In this document: one piece after another, positions 26,173-35,637 of the stretch
How the letters are laid out: every line of letters starts with the position of its first letter
Position numbering within the stretch: the first letter of the stretch is position 1
DNA from: Nostoc flagelliforme FACHB-838
Lineage (GTDB): Bacteria; Cyanobacteriota; Cyanobacteriia; Cyanobacteriales; Nostocaceae
Assembly (NCBI RefSeq): GCF_014698065.1
Contig: NZ_JACJSI010000013.1
Coordinates: 1 to 64,000, forward strand
Direction of reading: 5' to 3'
Length of the DNA stretch: 64,000 nucleotides
Notes under the pieces: generated by a model
Database searches by the model: none
What the model saw: only the letters and a program-made list of their open reading frames with translations
Told to the model about the DNA's origin: nothing
Position numbers and translations under genes: made by a program

Positions 26173-27336
26173 ATGATCCAAGCAACACAAAATCCTGTAG
26201 ATATTATCAATGCTAGAGTGCCTGGTTACAAAGATTTGCAGATGCTCTTGGTTAACCAAGAGGGCATAATTGAGCAAATATTGCCAATGGGTACGGTAAG
26301 GATACACGGATGTGTATCCTTACTAAATGTAGGAGGTGACTGGATTTCTCTAGGCGGCGTTGATTTGCAAATTAACGGTGCATTGGGTTTGGCATTTCCT
26401 GATTTGACGGCTGAAAATGCTTATATACTCCAGAAAATAAGGCGATTTTTGTGGGATGCCGGGGTAGATGGATTTTTACCGACACTTGTGACAACTTCAG
26501 TAGAAAAGATTCAGCGATCGCTTGCTGTTATTGCTGATATTATCTCCAGTCAACAAGCAGGTGCTAAGATTTTCGGAGTGCATTTAGAAGGGCCATTTTT
26601 AAATTACCAAAAGCGCGGCGCACACCCGGCAGAGTACTTGTTACCCTTAACAGTTGACGAGGTAAAGCGAGTTTTGGGTGATTATGCTGCGATCGTAAAA
26701 GTTATCACCTTAGCGCCGGAGTTAGATCCCACTGGCGAAGTAATTGCATATTTGCGTTCTTTGGGAATTACCGTTAGTTTAGGGCATTCTCAGGCCACTG
26801 TTGCCCAAGCAAAACTTGCTTTTGAACTCGGTGCAACGATGGTAACTCATGCTTTCAACGCCATGCCACCATTACATCACCGCGAACCAGGATTATTAGG
26901 GGCAGCAATTACCCATCCTGATGTGATGTGTGGTTTTATTGCTGATGGTGAACACGTTTCGCCCACGATGCTGCAAATTTTACTTCGCGCCAGTTATCAA
27001 GAAAAAGGTCTTTTTTTAGTCAGCGATGCCCTTTCACCACTGGGGCTACCCGATGGCGTGTATCCTTGGGACAGTCGGCAAATTGAAGTTAAAAACGGTA
27101 CCGCACGACTCGCCGACGGTACTTTATCGGGGACGACTTTATCCCTATTAGTGGGAGTGCAAAATTTGGTGAAGTGGGGAGTTTGTGACGTAGAGACTGC
27201 CATTTTACTAGCTACCAATGCACCTAGACAAGCGATAGGTTTACCGGGAATTGCTAAAAATCAACCCGCTAATTTATTACGCTGGCATTGGGACGAAGCG
27301 ACACAACAACTAACTTGGCAGCGATTATTGAGCTAA
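26173..27336 (+). CDS. nagA: N-acetylglucosamine-6-phosphate deacetylase
   Basis: 387 aa from ATG 26173 (a GTG just before it at 26170 is also in frame). Amidohydrolase that deacetylates GlcNAc-6-P in cell-wall sugar recycling. Seen: GVDLQINGA (metal region near residue 65), GVHLEGPFLN (about 135-145), SLGHSQATVAQA, VTHAFNAMPPLHHREPG and the catalytic Asp region LVSDALSPLG. A perfect 12-bp-arm hairpin is encoded near its start (26296-26323), unusual inside a gene. No nagB adjacent. Confidence 0.92.
   Translation: MIQATQNPVDIINARVPGYKDLQMLLVNQEGIIEQILPMGTVRIHGCVSLLNVGGDWISLGGVDLQINGALGLAFPDLTAENAYILQKIRRFLWDAGVDGFLPTLVTTSVEKIQRSLAVIADIISSQQAGAKIFGVHLEGPFLNYQKRGAHPAEYLLPLTVDEVKRVLGDYAAIVKVITLAPELDPTGEVIAYLRSLGITVSLGHSQATVAQAKLAFELGATMVTHAFNAMPPLHHREPGLLGAAITHPDVMCGFIADGEHVSPTMLQILLRASYQEKGLFLVSDALSPLGLPDGVYPWDSRQIEVKNGTARLADGTLSGTTLSLLVGVQNLVKWGVCDVETAILLATNAPRQAIGLPGIAKNQPANLLRWHWDEATQQLTWQRLLS
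26296..26323. repeat. Perfect hairpin inside nagA
   Basis: GTAAGGATACAC-ggat-GTGTATCCTTAC, 12-bp perfect arms, in frame and coding for TVRIHGCVSLL. It sits in a stretch where the protein is poorly conserved. Confidence 0.75.
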
Positions 27337-27642
27337 ATTTAACCTCAAGTTAAAATCTACATTTTTGAGCTTGATTGCTGCATCAAAACCAGTGATAAAT
27401 TTAAAATTTACTCAGTTTTTTGCTAGGATTTTTGCTAATTTCATCATAACTTGCATTATTTTTCACCAAAATCATCAAACAGAAACAACTAGCCGCTAGC
27501 TTGATGTTGGGTAACACTAAACTTCAACCCAACCCCAACCTACTCACATTTGTGAACTTAAAACCTTTGTGCTTAAATCTTTGTAATTGTGCCAGAAGGT
27601 TAATTTGGTATGGTGGTAAATCGTAGATTCTGAAAATCCAGC
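27337..27642. other. Intergenic gap, little seen
   Basis: AT-rich gap between nagA and the CadD-like gene. Only a short stem GTTGGGT (27506-27512) / ACCCAAC (27527-27533) and no clear promoter motif. Confidence 0.4.
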
Positions 27643-28305
27643 ATGAGTAAGCTAGGGACAGCCTTTAGTGAAGGGATAATTGCCTTCATCGCCACTAACA
27701 TAGATGACATCTTTATCTTGTTAATATTTTTTTCACAGGTAGATGTTAATTTTCGGCGGCGGCATATCTTACTCGGTCAATATCTGGGTTTTGCAGCCAT
27801 TATCATCACTAGCTTACCAGGATTTTTTGGTGGCTTGGTTGTACAGCGAGAATGGATAGGATTGCTAGGACTACTACCAATAGCAATTGGAATTCAACAA
27901 TTAGTATCTAGAAAAGAAGAAACTACAACAGTTCAGACAGTAAGTAGTGATTTTAGGCAGTATACACCGACTAACCCGGTATTGTCTTTTATTTTGAGTG
28001 TTTTGCACCCCCAAACTTATAAAGTGGCAGCAGTAACGATCGCTAATGGTGGTGACAATATTAGTATATATATTCCTTTATTCGCTGGTCAGGATCTTGC
28101 CAGCTTGGGAGTAATTCTAAGTATATTTTTTATCATGGTAGGGGTTTGGTGTGCGATCGCTTATTTTTTAAGTCGTCAACCTACCATTGCTGATATTTTG
28201 AGTCGCTACGGTCAAGCTGCCGTACCTTTTGTGTTAATTGGCTTGGGATTGTTCATTATGTATGAACGAGGTACATTCACTCTACTACCTTGGGTAAGAA
28301 GTTAA
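27643..28305 (+). CDS. CadD-family cadmium/cation resistance transporter
   Basis: 220 aa, about six TM segments. SEGIIAFIATNIDDIFILLIFF with the acidic DD pair and the RRHILLGQYLGF block match the CadD family of small efflux/sequestration proteins. ATG 27643. It faces the TauE-like gene in convergent orientation, 87 bp apart. Cation specificity not readable from sequence. Confidence 0.8.
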   Translation: MSKLGTAFSEGIIAFIATNIDDIFILLIFFSQVDVNFRRRHILLGQYLGFAAIIITSLPGFFGGLVVQREWIGLLGLLPIAIGIQQLVSRKEETTTVQTVSSDFRQYTPTNPVLSFILSVLHPQTYKVAAVTIANGGDNISIYIPLFAGQDLASLGVILSIFFIMVGVWCAIAYFLSRQPTIADILSRYGQAAVPFVLIGLGLFIMYERGTFTLLPWVRS

Positions 28306-28392
28306 TTAATGTTGATGTTGAATCTGGATTTGAGATTGAACGATGAAAATCCCAATCTGAAATCTAAAATTAAATTGTTAGTGTTCGTCCAG

Positions 28393-29190
28393 TCAAACCT
28401 GATGAACTAATTTCCAACTCACCATCATTAAGATGGCGTAAATAATAAACCTTAGTGGCCGTTGGGGAGCGACTTGGCAGATTTTAGCACCTAGTAAAAC
28501 CCCAGGTACAGAACCTAACCATATAGGCAATACCAAACTCCAATCAACTGTTCCCAGGCTGAGATGACCAAGGGCTGTAAACAGCAGTAAAATTGCTGCG
28601 TGTGAAATGTCTGTACCCACTAACTTACGCGCATCAAGGCGGAAAAACCCAATCAGCACTAAGGCAAACATTGAACCTGAAGAGACGCTAGTTAAACCAA
28701 CGAAGCAGCCTAAAATTGCTCCTAAAGTGATTGTTAGCAAACGACCAAAGTTAGTTTCTAAATCTAACTTTGGCAGTTCAGGTAAATTAAATTTTGGGAA
28801 AAAAGTTAATAACAACAATTGCACTAGTGCTAACACTGTCACTAGCAAAATCATCCCACCAAGCAAACGGAGCAAGATGTTATCTAGGTTATACTCACCT
28901 GTACGTTTAATGAAGTGCAAAATTCCCACGCCGAACAGTGAACCTGGAACACTCCCAAATGCCAACCATTTAACAACTTTTGTGTCAAGGGTTTTCTGTT
29001 CCCAATGTTTGACGCTACCAACAATTTTCATTAATGTGGCAGCCACAACATCAGAACTTACAGCGATGGAAGGCGGAACCTGAAAAACAAAAATCAACAT
29101 TGGTGTAATCAGAGAAGCTCCGCCAATTCCGGTTAAACCAACGATGATGCCAACAAAAAAGCTTAAGAACGGTAGTAATAAATAGTGCAT
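28393..29190 (-). CDS. TauE/SafE-family sulfite/organosulfonate exporter-like membrane protein
   Basis: 265 aa from ATG 29190, preceded by GAGGAG; a TTG at 29214 is less likely. Eight TM segments in two repeats, with FFVGIIVGLTGIGGASLITPML at the start and GAILGCFVGLTSVSSGSMFALVL in the second half (about 170-192), the family's signature halves. Proposed anion exporter, often sulfite. A second member lies at 49021-49857. Confidence 0.85.
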   Translation of the reverse strand: MHYLLLPFLSFFVGIIVGLTGIGGASLITPMLIFVFQVPPSIAVSSDVVAATLMKIVGSVKHWEQKTLDTKVVKWLAFGSVPGSLFGVGILHFIKRTGEYNLDNILLRLLGGMILLVTVLALVQLLLLTFFPKFNLPELPKLDLETNFGRLLTITLGAILGCFVGLTSVSSGSMFALVLIGFFRLDARKLVGTDISHAAILLLFTALGHLSLGTVDWSLVLPIWLGSVPGVLLGAKICQVAPQRPLRFIIYAILMMVSWKLVHQV

Positions 29191-29519
29191 ACTCCTCAGG
29201 GGTTTCAAGTACAATCAGATTGAACTGAAAGCCAGCTAAAGCTTCACTGCTAAACAGCAGCAACTCAGCCGAACTATAGCCCAGTAGTAGACAGAGTTAG
29301 TCATAGCAAGTTATTGTGTTTCTCAAGGAATGAGTTACACAAAAGCTATCTAGTTAAAATTAGGGCAGAGAATTGCTGGACAACTAAAAACCTATCTAGA
29401 AGTTTTTGGAAGCATCACAACTTGTATTTAGTTAAAACAGGCTTTCATGGCTGCTTATAGGTCAGTTGCTTTGCTCAACTCAACTTCTAACTGGTTTTTT
29501 GCGGTTTTATATATAAAAA

Positions 29520-29543
29520 ACGGTAAGGCGATGCACTTACCGT
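29520..29543 (+). terminator. Hairpin in the divergent gap
   Basis: ACGGTAAG-gcgatgca-CTTACCGT followed by attttaat. No gene ends here, so it may close a short non-coding transcript, or form part of a leader. The rest of 29191-29791 shows no other structure except the site below. Confidence 0.35.
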
Positions 29544-29734
29544 ATTTTAATAGTAAATATGATTAAACGTCCAGCGTATTAGTGCTGTATCTTGCTCGAT
29601 TGTTTGGATGATACACTTGAGGGCTGGGGATTAGGGACTGGGGGGAGTTTTTCTGATGCCCGATACTCGATTCAAAACTCAGCGCTAAAAAATACTTGAC
29701 TTTTACGCAGTTATCGTGATTAATTAAATCAGAC

Positions 29735-29750
29735 TATTCGGTCGGTAATA
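29735..29750. promoter_or_regulatory. Possible TetR operator
   Basis: tattcggtcggtaata lies 41 bp upstream of the tetR-type gene and just past TTGACT at 29696 (a -35 candidate). The cggtcggt core resembles half of ACCGACCGGTCGGT-like TetR sites; symmetry is only partial. Confidence 0.22.
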
Positions 29751-29791
29751 TTTTATTAAATACACCAATCTCTACTCTAAAAATCGCTGTA

Positions 29792-30379
29792 ATGTCCAAA
29801 GGCGAAGAAACAAAAAGCAGAATTCTTTACCAAGCAGCCGAACTGTTTAACCAACAGGGTTATGCAGGCTCGTCTATGTCAGATATTATGCGTGTCACTG
29901 GATTGCAGAAAGGAGGAATTTACAATCACTTCCAAAGTAAAGATGATCTCGCACTACAGGCATTTGATTTTGCGATCGCTCGCATTAAGCAGCATACTAG
30001 ATTAGCACTGCGAAGCAAACGCCACGCAGTACAACGCTTGCAAGCAATCATTGGGGTATTTAGTAGCTTTGCAGAAAATCCACCTTTCAAGGGGGGGTGT
30101 CCACTACTGAATACTGCTGTAGAGAGTGATGATGCTCATCCGGCGTTGCGAGAACGCGCTCAACAGGCAATGAACTCTTGGCTGCATCTGATTCGCCGAA
30201 TTATTGAAACAGGAATTGAAAAGGGGGAAATTCGCCCTGAAGTGAGTGCTGATGAAATCGCTACCATCATAATTGCAACGCTGGAAGGAGCGATTATGAT
30301 GAGCAAGCTTTATGGAGATTCAATTCATATGCACAGGGTAATTAATCATCTGAATCAATACTTAGAAACTCATCTTTAA
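29792..30379 (+). CDS. TetR/AcrR-family transcriptional regulator
   Basis: 195 aa. HTH at about 8-55: ILYQAAELFNQQGYAGSSMS with recognition helix GLQKGGIYNHFQSKDDL. The C-terminal ligand domain carries NPPFKGGCPLLNTAVESDDA, the pattern of the subgroup that regulates small-molecule detoxification genes. It is followed after 4 bp by a tautomerase-like gene and then a thioesterase gene, so it probably controls its own operon. Confidence 0.88.
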   Translation: MSKGEETKSRILYQAAELFNQQGYAGSSMSDIMRVTGLQKGGIYNHFQSKDDLALQAFDFAIARIKQHTRLALRSKRHAVQRLQAIIGVFSSFAENPPFKGGCPLLNTAVESDDAHPALRERAQQAMNSWLHLIRRIIETGIEKGEIRPEVSADEIATIIIATLEGAIMMSKLYGDSIHMHRVINHLNQYLETHL

Positions 30380-30383
30380 GTGT

Positions 30384-30773
30384 ATGGTACAAATCAAGGT
30401 ATATGCTTTAGCAGACAAATTAAATCCTATTAAAATGGAGCTATCTAATATAATCCATACCTCACTCATAGAAGTTTTACAACTTACTCCTGAAAAAAGA
30501 TTTCATCGTTTTTTCCCACTGGATAAATCAGATTTTTACTATCCATCTGATAGAACAGATAATTATCTGATTATCGAGATTAGTATGTTTGATGGACGCT
30601 CAGTCGAAACGAAAAAAGAGTTGATTCGCCTCTTAATTAAGAATATTAATAGAAAGTTTAATATTCCTGTGGATGATATTGAAATCACAATTTTTGAAAC
30701 CCCTAAATCTAACTGGGGTATTAGAGGTTTACCTGGCGACGAGTTAATCTTAAACTACAAAGTAGAAGTTTGA
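30384..30773 (+). CDS. Tautomerase-superfamily protein without Pro1
   Basis: 129 aa. The fold is recognisable from VKVYALADKL..., TDNYLIIEISMFDGRSVETKKELIR and ITIFETPKSNWGIRGLPGDE. Tautomerases use an N-terminal proline as catalytic base after removal of Met; here residue 2 is Val, so either the enzyme is inactive, a different residue acts, or this subfamily naturally begins this way. Located 4 bp behind the TetR gene and 116 bp before the thioesterase ATG. Confidence 0.75.
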   Translation: MVQIKVYALADKLNPIKMELSNIIHTSLIEVLQLTPEKRFHRFFPLDKSDFYYPSDRTDNYLIIEISMFDGRSVETKKELIRLLIKNINRKFNIPVDDIEITIFETPKSNWGIRGLPGDELILNYKVEV

Positions 30774-30889
30774 AGTTTTTGTGGGTAATGGATTATTAGG
30801 CAATTAATAATTATCCATACTTGCTTGAGAAAAGTAAAATTTTTTATAATTTTACAGACCGATTGGTTTTAAAATTACAAAGAGGAATA

Positions 30890-31333
30890 ATGCTAGTAAA
30901 TAACAATTTGCACAGACCATTAGAAGTAGTATTAGAAATTCCTGTAAGAACATACGACATTGACTTTATGGGAATTGTGAGTAATATTGTGTATATCAGG
31001 TGGCTAGAAGATTTACGTTTAAAGTTTTTAGATGAACATTGGCAACTCAATCAGCAAATTGAGCAAGGATATGCACCTGTTCTAGCTGGAACTGAAATTG
31101 AATATAAACGCCCGATAAAAATTATTGACAAAGTAATTGGACGTTTATGGCTAGGTAATATAGGACGGTTGAAGTGGACTGTACAAGCGGAAATTTTATC
31201 TAACAATAAGTTGGCAGCAGTAGCTAATCAAAAGGGGGGTTTTGTCAGTTTGCAAAATAATCGCCTTATCCCCATTCCAGAGGAATTACAGAAGAAATAT
31301 TTACAGCATCAACAAGGAATTCAAAAAAATTAG
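30890..31333 (+). CDS. 4HBT-type acyl-CoA thioesterase
   Basis: 147 aa from ATG 30890, with AGAGGA five bases upstream; a start 69 bp earlier lacks this. Hot-dog fold: RTYDIDFMGIVSNIVYIRWLEDLRL (catalytic Asp region, about 16-40), then YKRPIKIIDKVIGRLWLGNIG. Such proteins hydrolyse acyl-CoAs, in cyanobacteria including the dihydroxynaphthoyl-CoA step of phylloquinone synthesis; the real substrate is not readable. Last gene of the TetR operon. Confidence 0.82.
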   Translation: MLVNNNLHRPLEVVLEIPVRTYDIDFMGIVSNIVYIRWLEDLRLKFLDEHWQLNQQIEQGYAPVLAGTEIEYKRPIKIIDKVIGRLWLGNIGRLKWTVQAEILSNNKLAAVANQKGGFVSLQNNRLIPIPEELQKKYLQHQQGIQKN

Positions 31334-31421
31334 CAAGTTCGCGTAATCCTGTGGAAAATCAAGTTACGCGCAGCTTATCGCAAAGAACGTCTTATTCGGA
31401 ATTCTGTCTTCTGACTCTTTC

Positions 31422-32189
31422 TCATTTAGCATCAGCTAATATGCTTTTGATGTCTGCTAGCTGCACCACTCCTGAAAAAGTTGGACTATTAATTATAAAA
31501 AAAGGTGTGCCAGCAACAGCCAATTTTTCAGCTAGTTGAATATCTTTTGTAATTGCGGGAGTAGCAAGAGTAAGGTCGCGTTTAAATTTACCCAAATCCA
31601 AATTCAGCTTTTTAGCAATATCTGAATATAACACTTCACCTAGTTGTTTTTGATTAGTAAATAGAGCATCATGATATTCCCAAAATTTTTCCTGTTGATG
31701 TGCAGCCCAAGCTGCTTTTGCAGATGGCAATGCTTCAACATGAATTGAACTCAGCGGGAAATTTTTGTAAACCAACCTTAGTTTATCAGGATAATTTGCT
31801 AACAGTTCTTTCAATGTTTTATGCGCCTCAGCACAATAGGGACATTGAAAGTCTGAAAATTCTATTAGGACAGTTTTCGATTGAGTTGAACCTGTAGTAG
31901 GAGACTCATCAATGACTATTTGAGGATTCGTTTTTAAATCTTGTAAAAATGCTTGCCGTGCTTGCTTTACTTGCTGTTGTTGTTGCTGCTGATAGGCTTG
32001 AACAGATTCAATAATTGCCTCTGGGTGTTCTCGGATAATTTGTAATACTTGCTGTTCTAACTGCGGATCAATAGTGCTGGTAGCTTGTGCAGGGAATGAC
32101 CAGGTGATAACCAAAAATAGCAGACCTATTGCTACCCAAGTACGCAGATGCTGAAGTAATGGATTAAACCAATCAGAGAATCTACCCAT
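31422..32189 (-). CDS. DsbA-like thioredoxin-fold protein with signal anchor
   Basis: 255 aa from ATG 32189 (a GTG four codons upstream is possible). TM/signal segment about 13-36, a Gln-rich helix (about 60-75), then a DsbA/DsbG-like domain with the CPYC active site (Cys116-Cys119) in EFSDFQCPYCAEAHK. The cis-Pro loop is VAGTPFFII. It probably oxidises or isomerises disulfides in the thylakoid lumen or periplasm. Alone between convergent and co-oriented neighbours. Confidence 0.88.
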   Translation of the reverse strand: MGRFSDWFNPLLQHLRTWVAIGLLFLVITWSFPAQATSTIDPQLEQQVLQIIREHPEAIIESVQAYQQQQQQQVKQARQAFLQDLKTNPQIVIDESPTTGSTQSKTVLIEFSDFQCPYCAEAHKTLKELLANYPDKLRLVYKNFPLSSIHVEALPSAKAAWAAHQQEKFWEYHDALFTNQKQLGEVLYSDIAKKLNLDLGKFKRDLTLATPAITKDIQLAEKLAVAGTPFFIINSPTFSGVVQLADIKSILADAK

Positions 32190-32240
32190 ACAAAAACTCA
32201 CAAATATTTATTTTTTCAAGGGAATTTTATAGATTACTTG

Positions 32241-33122
32241 TTAAAAAGATCCAGCAATCATCCCAGCAAGTAAAATAAAACCAATCCACACGTTTTGCCG
32301 GAACATTTGACCATATACAGGGTTAGGTAAATCTTGCTTTCTTAATCGTAGAGACTGCCAAACCCAGCCGACAATAGCAACTGCAAGACTAATCCAGAAA
32401 GCTAAGTGCAGATTTATGATTACGCCTAACCAAGCCAATAACAAGATTGTGCCAGCAAAGAAAATTCCTATAGCTACAGGGGTATAATTGCCAAAAAATA
32501 GAGCGCTAGAATTAACACCAATGCGGCGATCGTCTTCCTTGTCGCTCATAGCGTAAACTGTATCAAATCCTAATGTCCACAATACAGTTGCGCCCCAAAG
32601 TAACCAAGTGGGTTGGGAGATGTTTTGTGTGACTGCACTCCAGCTAATCAATACCCCAAAACCCCAAGCGATGGAAAGCACCAGTTGTGGTACAGGGAAT
32701 ACGCGCTTTGCACCTGGATACAACAGAATTACAGGCACTGCTGCTACGCATAACCAGAAACTCAGAGGGTTAAGATAAAAAGCAAGAACAGCTGCACATA
32801 CTAGCGAGATTATAGCGACTACAATCCCAACTGTCACAGATAAAGCACGAGAAGCGAGGGGGCGATCGCGTGTTCTCTCTACTTGTGGATCAATATCTCG
32901 ATCCCACAAATCATTAACAACACACCCAACGGCACTCGTGGCTAGAGTTCCCAATATAATCACACCAACCAGAGGTAAAGGCGGTTTCCCAGAAGCTGCT
33001 AAAAACACAGCCCAAAGGGCAGGAATCATTAAAATTAACCGTCCTTCTGGTTTATGCCAGCGCAAAAGCCGGATAATTACAAACAAAACTGGTTCTTGGG
33101 GGTGTTTTGGCGTTGTTAACAT
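32241..33122 (-). CDS. ubiA: 4-hydroxybenzoate solanesyltransferase (plastoquinone pathway)
   Basis: 293 aa from ATG 33122. A more upstream start would add residues encoded by a dispersed gggcat repeat, so it is rejected. UbiA prenyltransferase with about eight TM helices; first Asp-rich motif NDLWDRDID (about 78-86) and second DKEDDRRIG (about 200) bind Mg-diphosphate. In cyanobacteria it joins the solanesyl chain to 4-hydroxybenzoate for plastoquinone. Divergent from ppx. Confidence 0.92.
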   Translation of the reverse strand: MLTTPKHPQEPVLFVIIRLLRWHKPEGRLILMIPALWAVFLAASGKPPLPLVGVIILGTLATSAVGCVVNDLWDRDIDPQVERTRDRPLASRALSVTVGIVVAIISLVCAAVLAFYLNPLSFWLCVAAVPVILLYPGAKRVFPVPQLVLSIAWGFGVLISWSAVTQNISQPTWLLWGATVLWTLGFDTVYAMSDKEDDRRIGVNSSALFFGNYTPVAIGIFFAGTILLLAWLGVIINLHLAFWISLAVAIVGWVWQSLRLRKQDLPNPVYGQMFRQNVWIGFILLAGMIAGSF

Positions 33123-33127
33123 AGGAT

Positions 33128-33230
33128 TTGGCATGGGGCATTGGGCATGGGACATTGGGTATGGGGCATTGGGAATTAATTATTTTTCCGCTTTTTTGCT
33201 CCTATGCCCTATGCCCTATTCCCTAGTTCA
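33128..33230. repeat. ggggcatt/atgcccc dispersed foldback repeat
   Basis: A run of gggcat-type units followed after about 30 bp by the inverse units (cctatgccctatgccc). It abuts the ubiA start, encoding a spurious N-terminal extension. Similar runs occur at 17750 and 56462. Confidence 0.55.
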
Positions 33231-33383
33231 CACATCTTTACATCTATAGAATAACGTTATTTGTTATTTGTAAAAACATAACCCAAAGTGGCAACTTTAA
33301 AATACCTTTAAATAGTCACTAGGTTAGAAGCAGTAGAGTGAATATACTTAGCTCAGTTGCCCTCGGCCAAACTGAGTTTTAAA

Positions 33384-33416
33384 TATTGAGTATTTTAATT
33401 AATTTGATACTCAATA
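33384..33416. promoter_or_regulatory. Leader hairpin upstream of ppx
   Basis: TATTGAGTAT (33384-33393) and ATACTCAATA (33407-33416), perfect arms, 13-nt loop, 125 bp before the ppx ATG. It may be a leader structure or the end of an unknown transcript. The rest of 33231-33541 is featureless. Confidence 0.4.
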
Positions 33417-33541
33417 CGGGCTAAACGCCCCGCTACCGCTAACAGCGCTCAATCTGAGCAAGTGTGTTGCAATAAATATCAGTGCCAGCTACCCCGACAT
33501 ACCACCGTTTGCCATCATTTCTTATAAAGAGAGAAAACTAG

Positions 33542-35197
33542 ATGCTGAATTCAGTAGCTTCGGCTAGCTGGGAGAGTGTTCCAACTCAACCACCTAAGCA
33601 ACATCGGATTATTGCTGCCATTGATCTGGGAACAAATTCTCTACACATGGTAGTAGTGAAAATTGATCCCACACTACCAGCTTTCAGCATTATTGCTAAG
33701 GAAAAAGAAACTGTCAGACTTGGCGATCGCAATTTGACTACAGGGGAACTCAAACCAGAGATAATTAAAAAAGCGATCGCAGCTTTAGGACGCTTCCAAG
33801 AAGTTGCCAAAACTATCAATGCTGAAACAATCATTGCCGTGGCAACTAGTGCTGTGCGGGAAGCCCCTAACGGTAAAGATTTTTTGCACAAAATAGAGAC
33901 GGAGTTGGGTTTAAGCGTTGACTTAATTTCTGGTCAAGAAGAAGCGCGACGAATCTATCTTGGCGTGCTGTCGGGCATGGAATTTAATAACCAACCCCAT
34001 ACCATTATTGATATTGGCGGTGGTTCCACAGAATTGGTTTTGGGTGATAGTCATCAAGCACGTATTCTCACCAGTACTAAAGTCGGTGCAGTGCGACTGA
34101 CTAGTGAGTTAATCACTACTGATCCCATCAGCAATACCGAGTTTCAAAACTTGCAAGCTTATACACGCGGGATGTTAGAACGTTCTGTAGAAGAATTGTT
34201 AGCAAACCTAGAGGTTGGCGAGTCTCCGCGTTTGGTGGGTACGTCTGGCACAATTGAAACCCTGGCAATGATTCATGCACGAGAAAAATCGGGTATGATT
34301 CCTTCCACTCTCAATGGCTACCAGCTTAATCTTAAAGACTTACGAGACTTAGTAAATCGCTTGCGGAAATTGAGTAATTCAGAAAGGGCTGCCATACCTG
34401 GGATGCCAGAGAAGCGCCCTGAAGTTATACTTGCCGGGGCGGTAATATTACAGGAAGCGATGACGCTTTTGGGCAGTGAATCGGTAACAGTTTGTGAGCG
34501 TTCTCTGCGGGAAGGCGTAATCGTAGACTGGATGCTAACTCATGGTTTAATTGAAGATAAGCTGCGCTACCAAAGTTCAGTTCGGGAGCGGAATGTTCTC
34601 AAGCTCGCTAATAAATACCATGTCAACTTAGAATATAGCGATCGCGTCGCCAAATTTGCTGAGAGTTTGTTTGATCAAACTCAAGGTACATTACACCACT
34701 GGGGATCTGACGAGCGACAACTACTGTGGGCCGCTGCAATATTACACAATTGCGGTCATTATGTCAGCCATTCATCTCACCACAAACACTCATACTATTT
34801 AATTCGCAATGGAGAATTACTCGGTTATACAGAAACCGAGATTGAAATCATTGCCAATTTAGCGCGTTATCATCGCAAATCGCCGCCTAAGAAAAAACAT
34901 GAAAATTCCCAGACGTTGCTGACTAAGCACCAGCGACAAATGATCAGTCAATTGAGTGCAATTTTAAGATTGGCAGTGGCATTAGATAGACGACAAATTG
35001 GTGCGATCGCTCTTGTGGAATGTGAGTATTATCACCAATTTAGGCAGGTAAATCTGCTGATTTTTCCATCTCAGATTAATGATGATTGTGCTTTAGAACT
35101 TTGGAGCTTAGATTATAAGAAAGGAGTGTTTGAGGAAGAATTTGGAGTGAAATTAGTAGCGACTTTAGAAAAGTCTAGCGCTGCTAAATTGTCTTAG
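33542..35197 (+). CDS. ppx: Exopolyphosphatase / Ppx-GppA phosphatase
   Basis: 551 aa. The ASKHA ATPase-fold domain starts with AAIDLGTNSLHMVVV (about 25-39) and has IDIGGGSTELVLG (about 155-167) as the second phosphate loop. The C-terminal half is the all-helical HD-like domain with ILHNCGHYVSHSSHHKHS. It shortens polyphosphate or hydrolyses pppGpp. ATG 33542 with gagag 8 nt ahead. Divergent to ubiA. Confidence 0.92.
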   Translation: MLNSVASASWESVPTQPPKQHRIIAAIDLGTNSLHMVVVKIDPTLPAFSIIAKEKETVRLGDRNLTTGELKPEIIKKAIAALGRFQEVAKTINAETIIAVATSAVREAPNGKDFLHKIETELGLSVDLISGQEEARRIYLGVLSGMEFNNQPHTIIDIGGGSTELVLGDSHQARILTSTKVGAVRLTSELITTDPISNTEFQNLQAYTRGMLERSVEELLANLEVGESPRLVGTSGTIETLAMIHAREKSGMIPSTLNGYQLNLKDLRDLVNRLRKLSNSERAAIPGMPEKRPEVILAGAVILQEAMTLLGSESVTVCERSLREGVIVDWMLTHGLIEDKLRYQSSVRERNVLKLANKYHVNLEYSDRVAKFAESLFDQTQGTLHHWGSDERQLLWAAAILHNCGHYVSHSSHHKHSYYLIRNGELLGYTETEIEIIANLARYHRKSPPKKKHENSQTLLTKHQRQMISQLSAILRLAVALDRRQIGAIALVECEYYHQFRQVNLLIFPSQINDDCALELWSLDYKKGVFEEEFGVKLVATLEKSSAAKLS

Positions 35198-35219
35198 AAA
35201 GTAGGGTGCGTTAACGTAG

Positions 35220-35316
35220 GCGACTTCCAGTGAGCGAAAAAAATTTTATATTAGGGGCACAAGGTCTTGACCTCTAAAAATGTACAAATAATTTGCGATA
35301 ATTTTTTGGAAGTACC
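35220..35316. mobile_element. MITE-like element, GGGACTTCC family, copy C
   Basis: Ends GCGACTTCCAG and TTGGAAGTACC. The right part (tgtacaaataatttgcgata... ttttttggaagt) is close to the right part of copy D. Outside it stand inverted GTGCGTTA (35206-35213) and TAACGCAC (35321-35328), so it seems to sit inside an older palindromic repeat. Confidence 0.65.
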
Positions 35317-35637
35317 TATGATAACGCACGTATACATGATTTGTATTCCACCTTGTGAAAGAGAATTCATCAGCTTTACGAACTAGGCTCAATCTAAAAA
35401 ATTTAGGTAAAAATCACATGATTTTATTTAGGAAGTATACTTAATAACAAAAAAAACCATTACAAAACAATAATTTTTATCTATATATATTTTTTTTAAA
35501 ATTAAATAAACCTTTTATCTAATTTTGGCATCCTACTTAAGTACTAACTTATAAACTGCCTCAAGAAGCATTTAAAAAGAAAAACTAGTAATTAGAATAG
35601 ATGTATAAATCTATTTAATATAGGTTATGTTGCTCTT

